A stretch of 13,216 bases of DNA, from NCBI GenBank assembly GCA_005888075.1, contig VBKD01000079.1, positions 1-13,216 of the forward strand, written 5' to 3'. The position numbers and the translations under genes were made by a program. How positions within the stretch are numbered: position 1 is the stretch's first letter; each line of letters begins with the position of its first letter. Positions 6,445-13,216 of this stretch are shown piece by piece. This DNA is from Chloroflexota bacterium. Its GTDB lineage: Bacteria; Chloroflexota; Dormibacteria; Dormibacterales; Dormibacteraceae. Under the pieces are notes generated by a model. It searched no databases. It saw only the letters and a program-made list of their open reading frames with translations, and was not told where the DNA came from.

Positions 6445-9400
6445 CGCAGCCCCGGCGGCATGTAGAAGAGCTCCAGCTGGCCGTCGGTCGGCCCGCGGAA
6501 GACATAGACCAGAGTCGTGTTCGCCCGCAGCCAGGTGAGCAGCTCCGGGCTGCCCACGCCATAGCGCTCAGCAACCAGGCGGGTGGGAACGACTACGTAG
6601 GCTGGGTGCTGGGCGACCAGGACATGCGGGTCGCGAATCTTGGCCCGACTGGTGCTCTCGGCGGTCACCTGCTCCATGTCGGTCACCTGATATCCGTCCA
6701 TCCGCAGGAGCGCTGCGTCCGTGGCGCTGGTCGCCGCCACCGGCGTCCCCGGGGGGACGTGAGCATCCATGTAGGCGATCAGATGCGCGTAACCGTCGTC
6801 GGGAGTGGAGTAGTGAACCGCCGCCACATCCCCGCTCATCAAAAGGAAGAGGACCAGCACCGCCACCTGGAAGGAGCGGTGTACGAGCCGCCGACTCACC
6901 CGCCATGGGCGCTTCCAGAGCGCCTGCACTAAGAGGGCGCCCAGACCGATGACGCTCGTGAGGCCGAGCAGCAAGGTAAGGAGCACGATGGGGTCGGCAC
7001 TCGCCATTGCAGGCAACGACCGCGCAATCAGGTCCTGGCCGTTGCCCGAGGTCACGTAGTGGTCGACGGCCACCAACCCGCTGAGGACCAGCAACAACAC
7101 CAATCCTGCGAACACGGTGGCGCGGGCGCGGGCGGCCAATGGCCGCGGCCGGTACTCGTCCTGTAGCAGCCGCCGGCCGGCCATCATCGTGGCCACAATC
7201 GCCATGACCGCTACGTAATAGAAGTACTGCTCCTCGTTGGTCCCGAAGAGCACCGAGTAGGTCTGAAGCGCATAGGCTGAGGCCGACCAGCAGGCCACCA
7301 GACGGCTCTCGGCGTCGGGCTGGAAGACAAGCCAGGCGGTAGCAACAAGCCCGCAGCCAAGGAGCACGTATGTCGGCGCGAAGACGGTCCAGTTGGCGAG
7401 TACAGTCTCGACGAAGGAGGGCCCGTTGGGCGTATTGAAGCCGGTCGTGACCGTGAGCCCAACAAAGCGGTCGACCCCGGCCGTCTTCTGCTGCACGAAG
7501 TCTGCCCAGTTGCCCGAGACCCAGACCCCGAGCGGATAGATGGAGTAGATGACCAGCGCCAGCGCAGAGACCACGGCCGCCCGCCTCCGGCTGAGCACGC
7601 CGACGCCGACCGCCAGCCAAAGCGGGACAAGGGTGATCATCGCGGTTGGCTCGTTGGTCAGCAGCGCCGCCGCGAAGCCGATTCCTGCCACAACGAGTGC
7701 CCAGGCTGGCCGCTTGGTTGGGTGCCCGTACCTAAGGCTCGCCACCGCCAGCCAGGCCACCAGGATCCAGAGCACCGCCGAGGGCTCCAGGAAGTTTCGG
7801 CTGTCCATGCGCACGATGAAGGGCTCGAGCGTGAAGACGAGCGCGCCGATCCAGCCGGCGACGCTGCCTGCCAGTTGCCGGCAGAGCAAGAACAGCGCGC
7901 CTGCCGAGAGCGCGCCGAAGCCGGCGCTCAGGTAGCGGACGGAGAGCACTTGGTGGATCGGCCCTCCCCCGACTCCCAGCAGTTTGAGGTAGGCGGCCTC
8001 GAAGGCGAAATAGAGCGGCGGGTGAAGAAAGAAGGGGTGCTGGCCGGCTAGGTCGTAGACCAGGCTCCAGGAATTGCGGAGGTTGTCTGCGATGCGCAGG
8101 TAGACGGCCTCATCGACATGGATCTCGAAACCGCTGGTCAGGGTCGCCGCCCGGACCGCGAAGGCCGCCAGCACGACCAAGGCCGGCGCCGCGACGCCCG
8201 CTAGGGCCGCCCGAAGCCGGCTCAGCATCAAAGGCACTGCTATGGGCACTGCCTTCCGGTGCAGCACGTCCGCCGCGGGCGCCGCGCCTGGACCTGACCC
8301 GCGGAGCTGGGGCCCTCCACCTGCGCCGAGAGCAGGCGACCCGGCCTCGACGCCAACCGCTCGCAAGTAGACATCCTCCTGGCGACGGGCGATTGCCCCC
8401 CACTCGTAGCCCAGGGCCCGGCGCCGGCCCCGGGCGCCCATCCTTGCGCAAAGCTCGGGATTGGAGATCAGCCGGAGCAGGGCTTGCGCGTATGCGTCGA
8501 CATCGAAGGCGGGGACCAGCAGCCCGGTCCCCCGGACCACCATCTCCCGCATCGCCTGAATGTCGAATGCGACCACCGGTGTCGCGCAGGCCATGGCCTC
8601 CAGGGGTACAAGCCCGAAGCTCTCGTAGCGCGATGTCACGCAGACAACCTGCGCGTCCGCGAGGAGCTGGAAGCGCGCGTCGCCTGCCACCCGGCCCAGG
8701 AGGCTCACGCGCCCTTCCAGCCCGAGCCGGCGGACCATCGCATGCAGGCTGTCCCAGTCCTGGCCGTCACCGGCGATCATGAGCCTGGCGGAGGTCTGCT
8801 TCTGGATCTTGGCAAAGGCGGCCAGCAGAAGGTCGAGTCCCTTACCCTGGGCCTCGAGCCGCCCGAGGTACAGGAGGTCGCCCGACCCTTTGTTGGGCTT
8901 CACACGCCAGACTCCCGATTCGACTCCATTGGGCAGCACCACGACCTCCGCGGCAGGGTTGATGGTCCGCAGCCGTTCCGCCACGTGCTCGGAGACCGCG
9001 ATCAACTGGTGGTGGCTGCGCACGCCCCATCGCTCGCTGAGGTCGAAAGGAAGGTGATATTCGCTCGCTTTCTCAGACGCCGAAAGCCACTGGACGTGCC
9101 CGATGACCCGACCCCGCGCCCAGCGGGGCACGAGCACGCTTCCGAACGGAGCCGCGAAGTCCTCAACCAAAACGTCGTAGCGGCGTGTCCATACGTAGAG
9201 CGGCAGGAACATGAAGTAGGTGAGGATGGCGCCGTAATAGCCGAGCGGGAGCCCGACAGGGATGTAGTGGACGCCGTCCTCGGTCCGCGGGCGGGCACCC
9301 GGGTAGCTGACAGTGAGCGCCGTCACCTGGTGCCGCTTGGCCAGCTCGCGGCCGATCTCGTGGTTGCGGATTGCGCCGCCGCCACTGCCCGGGCGCTGCG

Positions 9401-9461
9401 GGTTGTCGAAGGCCAGGTGAAGAATGCGGAGCTGCTGCGAGACCACCTGCGGACGGCTCAT
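6441..9461 (-). CDS. Fusion: GT4 glycosyltransferase + GT39/PMT-type membrane glycosyltransferase
   Basis: This is one uninterrupted frame of 1006 residues starting at ATG (ATGA overlap, GCGGAGG 7 bases upstream). Residues 1-370 form a GT4 (GT-B) enzyme with a Gly-rich N-terminal loop, VLPNGVE near 175-181, YLGRLEAQGKG at 198-208 (Arg201 and Lys207 for donor phosphate) and YESFGLVPLEAM at 279-290 with the E-x7-E pair Glu280/Glu288. A Gly/Ala/Pro-rich linker covers about 371-410. From about 415 to 880 there are roughly 11 hydrophobic segments. HVDEAVY at 448-454 supplies the Asp-Glu motif of the first outer loop in GT39/ArnT/PMT enzymes. The last ~125 residues are soluble and probably outside. 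GT4 enzymes use nucleotide sugars in the cytoplasm; GT39-type enzymes use polyprenyl-phosphate sugars on the outer face. One polypeptide may thus work on both sides of the membrane. Confidence 0.85.
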   Translation of the reverse strand: MSRPQVVSQQLRILHLAFDNPQRPGSGGGAIRNHEIGRELAKRHQVTALTVSYPGARPRTEDGVHYIPVGLPLGYYGAILTYFMFLPLYVWTRRYDVLVEDFAAPFGSVLVPRWARGRVIGHVQWLSASEKASEYHLPFDLSERWGVRSHHQLIAVSEHVAERLRTINPAAEVVVLPNGVESGVWRVKPNKGSGDLLYLGRLEAQGKGLDLLLAAFAKIQKQTSARLMIAGDGQDWDSLHAMVRRLGLEGRVSLLGRVAGDARFQLLADAQVVCVTSRYESFGLVPLEAMACATPVVAFDIQAMREMVVRGTGLLVPAFDVDAYAQALLRLISNPELCARMGARGRRRALGYEWGAIARRQEDVYLRAVGVEAGSPALGAGGGPQLRGSGPGAAPAADVLHRKAVPIAVPLMLSRLRAALAGVAAPALVVLAAFAVRAATLTSGFEIHVDEAVYLRIADNLRNSWSLVYDLAGQHPFFLHPPLYFAFEAAYLKLLGVGGGPIHQVLSVRYLSAGFGALSAGALFLLCRQLAGSVAGWIGALVFTLEPFIVRMDSRNFLEPSAVLWILVAWLAVASLRYGHPTKRPAWALVVAGIGFAAALLTNEPTAMITLVPLWLAVGVGVLSRRRAAVVSALALVIYSIYPLGVWVSGNWADFVQQKTAGVDRFVGLTVTTGFNTPNGPSFVETVLANWTVFAPTYVLLGCGLVATAWLVFQPDAESRLVACWSASAYALQTYSVLFGTNEEQYFYYVAVMAIVATMMAGRRLLQDEYRPRPLAARARATVFAGLVLLLVLSGLVAVDHYVTSGNGQDLIARSLPAMASADPIVLLTLLLGLTSVIGLGALLVQALWKRPWRVSRRLVHRSFQVAVLVLFLLMSGDVAAVHYSTPDDGYAHLIAYMDAHVPPGTPVAATSATDAALLRMDGYQVTDMEQVTAESTSRAKIRDPHVLVAQHPAYVVVPTRLVAERYGVGSPELLTWLRANTTLVYVFRGPTDGQLELFYMPPGLR

Positions 9462-12019
9462 CCGACGGCCTCCGCCAACTCGCGGGCGGCGCTGGCCGCC
9501 GCTTCCCTGCCAAGCACCTGCGCGTAGAGCTGGCTATAGGCGTCAGCCATGGCCGTCGCCGAGTAGCGGCACTCAGCCAGGCGGCGGGCCGCCGCCGACC
9601 CCTGATCAAATGCTGCCTCCGAGTCCAGCAGCCGACCCGCAGCCTCCAGCGCTGCTCGGTCGCCGGGCTCGCAGACTGTCACTGCCGGGCTTCCGTCGGC
9701 CAGTTCGGGGAGCGCGTCGACCGGGCTGACGATGATCGGCCGGCCAAAGGCCAGGGCCTCCAAGAGGACCATCGGCAGGTCCATCTTCCTGCCCACCCGC
9801 AGGGGTTGGAAGAGCACTGCGCGGCATGCTTGGAGCGCGCGCGGGATATCGGCGAAGGGGCCGAGGTCGAAGACCGAGCCCGCCTCCAGGCCGAGATCGG
9901 CCGCCAGCGCCCGCGCGCGCTCCCGCTCCCGTGCGTGCTCGCGTCCCGGCCGCGAGCGCATGGCAGTCAGGAGGCCGAGGCCCGGGAAGTCGGCGCGCAG
10001 TTCCCCGGTCAGCCGGAGCGCGGCGTCCAACCCACCCCCGGGGTCGTGGTGGCCGGCAAACAGGAGGTAGGGGCGCGGCTCGAGCCCAAGGCGCCGCTGG
10101 GCCTCCGCCGCGGGTTGGGGCCTGAACGTTTTAAGGTCGACGCCAGGCGCGATCCGGCGGACCCGCTCCAGCCCCAGCCCGCGCAGTCGCTGCTCCGTAT
10201 GGGCCGACACCGTGACGACCTCGCGCGCCCGGCCGAGCAAGCCTTGGGGCAGGTAGTCGCCATTCGGGCAAGTCACCACTAGGGGGTGATTGCGGATCAG
10301 GGGCAGGGCCCACAGCAGCTCCTCCCTGAGTCGGCTCCGGCCAAAGGTCGCGATCATGTGCACCAGCTCGTAATCACCGTGCTCGACTGCGATCCGGCCC
10401 AGGATCCGCAACTGCTCGCGTGGGGTTGGGATGCCGGTCGCGAAGCTGAGCTCGATGCGGCGGTGCTCGGGGGCCAGACGCGTGGTGTCCCCGAGCTGGC
10501 CGAGGAAGGTAAAGCTGACGCCAATCTCGGCGTTGACCAGCGCACGTCCTAGGTTTGTATCCGCGCCGTTCCAGGGGGGCGAGATCGGCCCCACCGTCAG
10601 CAAGTAGACACGCGGCGAGCGGCCACCCTGCGGCAAGGCCTGGTCGTCCCCGGCGTCGTGCCGCCGAAAGAGAGTCTGCCAGCCGACCGCGAGGCAGAGC
10701 ACGCAGCTGTAGGCAGCCCAAACTGCAGGCAGCGGCCGAAGCACAAACAGAGGTAGCGCGGCCACGCTCGCCGCCAGCGGCCAGGGCCGGGGGAGCACGG
10801 CCAGTCCCCAGTACCGGACCGCCAGCCCGAGCAGGAGTATCGCGGTCAGCAGCTGGGCCCCGAGGGCGGCGTAGGCGAGGCCTCGAACGCCGAGCAGCGA
10901 GAGCCCGGCCACCCCGCCGACGGACAGGGCCAATATGCCAACGGCGAGGGCCATGCAGGCGGCGGAGAAGCGCCCCTCGGCCTGGAAGAAGGTGGTGCCC
11001 AGGTTGGTGAGGGCGGCCAGCGCTCCGGCGGGGGCCGTGTACGGAACAAGCGACTCCACCGTGCTCGGGTAGCTGTGCGGCAAGAAGACACGGGCGACGG
11101 GCAGGGGCAGCGTGGCCACCGACACCCCGACCACGATCGTGCTGGCGATCAAGATGCCGACCATCGGCCCCATCGCCGCCGACGTTCTGGACTTGCGGGA
11201 GACAAGCCCGGTGAAGACAGCCACCGAGAGCGAGCTGGCCAGGTAGAAGGGGACCCGGCTGAGCACCACCGCGACCTGATAGCCGGCGAACCCGGCTGAG
11301 TCACGGGCGAGCAGGCTCCCGAGCACGAGGTCCAGATTGCACAGCACTACCACCCCGACCTGGACCCCACTCAGCCCCAGCAGCAGCCTCCACAGTCCGC
11401 GGTCGCGGAGCCAGCGGACGCCCGCCTCAAGATCTCGCAACATCGGCGGCGCCGCGGCAAGGGTGACCGCCACCGCGCCCAGCGCGATCCCGGCCACCAC
11501 GCCCGCCACTCCGGCGCCGGCCAGCACCAGGAGCACCCCGCTCACGACCTTCACCCCGACCTCCCCGGCCAGTAGGACCGCCAACCGGGCGAAGCGCTGC
11601 CGCCCTTGAAGGTAGCCGGCCGAGGTGGTGGCGGCGAAGATCGAGAAGGCGGCGCTCGCGGCGACCGCGGCCAGCAGCAGCGAGCCGTGCCCGATGGCAG
11701 CCGCCAACGCCCCCACCAGCAGGGCGGCGAGTAGGCCCTGTGCCAGCGTCAGGAAGACGGCGAAGCTGATTGCATCGCGGCGGGCGGCCGGGGGCGGGTT
11801 GCGAGCCAGGCGCTGCGACAGCATCCACGGCGCGGAGGCGGCCGCCGCCGTCCCGCAAACCACCAGCAGGGCCTGCGTTCCGGCGAAGGCAGCGTAATCC
11901 CGGACCGGCAAGAGCCAGGTCAAGCCCAGCGCGTAGAGGAAGTTGAGCCCTCCGCCGATCAGCGCCGAGATAGTCAGCCAACCCGCGTTGCGGCGAATGG
12001 CGACGACTCCGGGCACCAC
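9458..12019 (-). CDS. Fusion: Wzx/MATE-type polysaccharide flippase + GT4-like domain
   Basis: This 853-residue protein starts at GTG 12019, one base after the upstream TAA, with GGGAGG 9 bases before it. Residues 1-450 have about 12-14 hydrophobic segments with few charges, and the N-terminus (basic RRNAGWLTISALIGGGLNFLYA) resembles Wzx/MurJ-like lipid-linked sugar exporters. After a short hydrophilic stretch (451-468) a GT-B domain of the GT4 type follows to about 835: VYLLTVGPISPPWNGAD at 471-487, VSAHTEQRL near 604-612, IAPGVDLKTF near 623-632 and MDLPMVLLEALAFGRP at 746-761. The usual donor-phosphate Arg/Lys pair is replaced by GHHDPGGG (656-663), and the first Glu of E-x7-E is Met746, so the domain is atypical. 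A flippase tied to a glycosyltransferase could couple the last cytoplasmic sugar addition to export. The fusion is seen directly; the function is inferred. Confidence 0.85.
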   Translation of the reverse strand: MVPGVVAIRRNAGWLTISALIGGGLNFLYALGLTWLLPVRDYAAFAGTQALLVVCGTAAAASAPWMLSQRLARNPPPAARRDAISFAVFLTLAQGLLAALLVGALAAAIGHGSLLLAAVAASAAFSIFAATTSAGYLQGRQRFARLAVLLAGEVGVKVVSGVLLVLAGAGVAGVVAGIALGAVAVTLAAAPPMLRDLEAGVRWLRDRGLWRLLLGLSGVQVGVVVLCNLDLVLGSLLARDSAGFAGYQVAVVLSRVPFYLASSLSVAVFTGLVSRKSRTSAAMGPMVGILIASTIVVGVSVATLPLPVARVFLPHSYPSTVESLVPYTAPAGALAALTNLGTTFFQAEGRFSAACMALAVGILALSVGGVAGLSLLGVRGLAYAALGAQLLTAILLLGLAVRYWGLAVLPRPWPLAASVAALPLFVLRPLPAVWAAYSCVLCLAVGWQTLFRRHDAGDDQALPQGGRSPRVYLLTVGPISPPWNGADTNLGRALVNAEIGVSFTFLGQLGDTTRLAPEHRRIELSFATGIPTPREQLRILGRIAVEHGDYELVHMIATFGRSRLREELLWALPLIRNHPLVVTCPNGDYLPQGLLGRAREVVTVSAHTEQRLRGLGLERVRRIAPGVDLKTFRPQPAAEAQRRLGLEPRPYLLFAGHHDPGGGLDAALRLTGELRADFPGLGLLTAMRSRPGREHARERERARALAADLGLEAGSVFDLGPFADIPRALQACRAVLFQPLRVGRKMDLPMVLLEALAFGRPIIVSPVDALPELADGSPAVTVCEPGDRAALEAAGRLLDSEAAFDQGSAAARRLAECRYSATAMADAYSQLYAQVLGREAAASAARELAEAVG
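9469..9475 (-). promoter_or_regulatory. Shine-Dalgarno for the GT4-GT39 fusion gene
   Basis: On the minus strand GCGGAGG lies 7 bases before the ATG at 9461, inside the end of the preceding gene. It confirms this ATG as the start of the 1006-residue fusion. Confidence 0.65.
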
Positions 12020-12020
12020 C

Positions 12021-13216
12021 TTAGCGGGCCTCCCGCAGGCCGAGCAGAAGGTCGCTGGTCCGGGCCGCTCTTGTCTGGGCCAGCCCGCTGACGCCGACCT
12101 CCTCCAGCACCTCGATCGCTGCCCGCTCGTCGCGGCCCTGGAAGAGCACGCGCAGAGTGCCGCCGTTGAGCTCCCAGAGGTCGCAGGGCAGGAGTCGCTC
12201 CAGCACGCGCTCGAGCCCGCCGGAGGCCGTGACTTCGACTACCGTCGCGACGTCACTGACCAGCGCCCGCAGTCGCTGCCTCGATGGCGAGACCGCGAGC
12301 GGAACCGCCCCTCGCACGATTCCTGCCATTCGCTGGCTCGCGCGCTCCCAACTGAAGCGGTCGGCCCATCGCCGGCAATTGACGGCGAGGGCGGCAGCCG
12401 TCTCACTGTCGCTGAGGTCGCCGAGGTGAGTGTCCAACGCCGTGGCGAGACCCTGAGGGCTGTCAACCAGCCAGCCGTTGAGGTCCTCGACGATCGAGTT
12501 CATCAGGCCGGGGACACGGAAGGCGAGCGCCGGTCGGCCCATGGCGTTGGCCTCGATGACCGCGAGCCCCCAGCCCTCCGCGGCCGACGGCGTGACCAGT
12601 AGCCATGCCGCACCGAGCAGCCGCGAGCGCTCTTCGTTCGACACCCAGCCGGTGAATCGAACCCGCTGTTCCAGCTTCAACTGTGCGGCAAGGCGCTCCA
12701 GCCGTGGCCGCTCCGGGCCATCGCCCACGATGGTCACGCGAAGGCTGGGCCAGCGTTCGCCGATCTCCGCCACCGCCTCCAAAAGCAGCTCCAGCCTCTT
12801 CTGGGCCACCAGCCGGCCGAGGTAGACGACCGATGGTGCCGGGGCGCGAATCGGGAGCGCGTGAAGGTCAGGGGTGTCGATGCCGTTGGGCACGATGTAA
12901 ATGGCGCCCGGCAAGTGCAACCTGCGTCGCACCTCGGCCCTGGTCGTCGGCGAGACTGTGACGATCGGCGAGCGTCGGTAGACCCAACGGGAGACAGGGC
13001 CCTCCAGGAGTCGGCCCAGCCACGCGAGCGGCCAGCGAAAGCGCCATCTGAACTGGTCCTGGTGAACGTGGTGAATGAGGAGCAGCACCGAGACCCTGCG
13101 CCAAAGTAATAAGAAGACGGGCGCGAAGAATGGGACTCCGTTCTGCGAGTCGATGACCGCGTCGAACCGGCCTCCCCAGAGGAGCAAGAAGAGAGCGGCC
13201 CAAAGGTAGACCGTGT
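12021..13216 (-). CDS. GT4 glycosyltransferase with extra C-terminal domain (5' end outside window)
   Basis: The frame stays open to the right edge. The residues before the TTG at 13187 read TVYLWAALF and continue a normal GT4 N-terminal domain, so that TTG is not the start and roughly the first 80-100 residues are missing. Counting from 13187, VIDSQNGVPFFAP (11-23) and HHVHQDQF (39-46) belong to the acceptor domain. Then come IVPNGID near 98-104, YLGRLVAQKR at 122-131 (donor-phosphate Arg and Lys) and AEGWGLAVIEANAMG at 203-217 with an intact E-x7-E. It should transfer a sugar from a nucleotide donor at the cytoplasmic face. The GT4 fold ends near residue 297, and about 90 further residues (298-388) form an unassigned domain with an alternating strand-helix pattern. 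The stop TAA is one base before the next gene. This is the first operon gene visible; the promoter is outside the window. Confidence 0.87.
   Translation of the reverse strand, partial: TVYLWAALFLLLWGGRFDAVIDSQNGVPFFAPVFLLLWRRVSVLLLIHHVHQDQFRWRFRWPLAWLGRLLEGPVSRWVYRRSPIVTVSPTTRAEVRRRLHLPGAIYIVPNGIDTPDLHALPIRAPAPSVVYLGRLVAQKRLELLLEAVAEIGERWPSLRVTIVGDGPERPRLERLAAQLKLEQRVRFTGWVSNEERSRLLGAAWLLVTPSAAEGWGLAVIEANAMGRPALAFRVPGLMNSIVEDLNGWLVDSPQGLATALDTHLGDLSDSETAAALAVNCRRWADRFSWERASQRMAGIVRGAVPLAVSPSRQRLRALVSDVATVVEVTASGGLERVLERLLPCDLWELNGGTLRVLFQGRDERAAIEVLEEVGVSGLAQTRAARTSDLLLGLREAR
12029..12034 (-). promoter_or_regulatory. Shine-Dalgarno for the flippase-GT4 fusion gene
   Basis: On the minus strand GGGAGG lies 9 bases before the GTG at 12019 and 12 bases before a second GTG at 12016. 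The spacing favours 12019. The site lies in the last codons of the upstream glycosyltransferase gene. Confidence 0.65.

Noticed and set aside
6441..8228. Separate GT39 gene starting at the ATG at 8228
   Set aside because: No ribosome binding site precedes this ATG, no stop interrupts the frame between the domains, and every other gene in the operon starts by overlapping the previous stop. One fused gene is the simpler reading.
8484..9527. 347-codon open frame on the plus strand
   Set aside because: It is antisense to the well-supported GT4 half of the GT4-GT39 fusion and shows no motif of its own.
9371..10282. 303-codon open frame on the plus strand
   Set aside because: It is antisense to the GT4-like half of the flippase fusion, and its composition is typical of a shadow frame.
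12021..13187. TTG at 13187 as the start of the first GT4 gene
   Set aside because: The frame stays open to the window edge, and the residues before it continue a GT4 N-terminal domain that would otherwise be cut short.
1..13216. CRISPR arrays, tRNA or rRNA genes, insertion sequences
   Set aside because: On reading both strands I saw no regularly spaced repeats, no tRNA-like cloverleaf, no transposase and no terminal inverted repeats. The only clear inverted repeat is the hairpin at 601-640.

Overview
The window is GC-rich bacterial DNA with tightly packed genes, several GTG starts and stop/start overlaps of the ATGA, GTGA or TGATG kind. This suits a high-GC lineage such as Actinobacteriota (for example Thermoleophilia) or the Chloroflexota/Dormibacterota group. 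No marker gene is present, so the lineage is an inference and stays open.

Layout. At the left edge is the 3' end of a plus-strand gene for a right-handed parallel beta-helix protein, probably secreted. It meets a minus-strand operon tail to tail, and a strong hairpin (601-640) fills the 73-base gap. Everything from 666 to the right edge is one minus-strand operon of at least nine genes, which enters the window already running at 13216. In transcription order it encodes: a GT4 glycosyltransferase with an extra C-terminal domain (cut by the window edge); a Wzx/MATE-type flippase fused to a GT4-like domain; a GT4 domain fused to a GT39/PMT-type membrane glycosyltransferase; a YvcK (GlmR)/CofD-like protein; a CelD/FemAB-like GNAT acyltransferase; a DegT/StrS aminotransferase; a NodB polysaccharide deacetylase; an NTP_transf_5 nucleotidyltransferase; and a thymidylate-kinase-like P-loop kinase. 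Seven of the eight gene junctions overlap by 1 or 4 bases and the eighth is separated by 1 base, so translation is probably coupled along the whole run.

How the genes fit together (inference from families). This looks like part of a cluster for a surface or exported glycan. Cytoplasmic GT4 enzymes assemble a lipid-linked oligosaccharide, the flippase moves it across the membrane, and the GT39-type enzyme adds sugars outside from polyprenyl-phosphate donors. The aminotransferase, acyltransferase and deacetylase point to an amino-sugar that is acylated or deacylated. The YvcK-like protein may tie the pathway to the UDP-GlcNAc pool. No Wzy polymerase, initiating phosphoglycosyltransferase or chain-length regulator is visible, so part of the cluster probably lies beyond the right edge.

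The most unusual points are two consecutive fusions, each joining a GT4 domain to a multi-pass membrane protein (flippase-GT4 and GT4-GT39); the loss of canonical donor-binding residues in the GT4 half of the flippase fusion; the YvcK-like regulator inside a glycan operon; the unassigned C-terminal domain of the first glycosyltransferase; and the nucleotidyltransferase/kinase pair that closes the operon.
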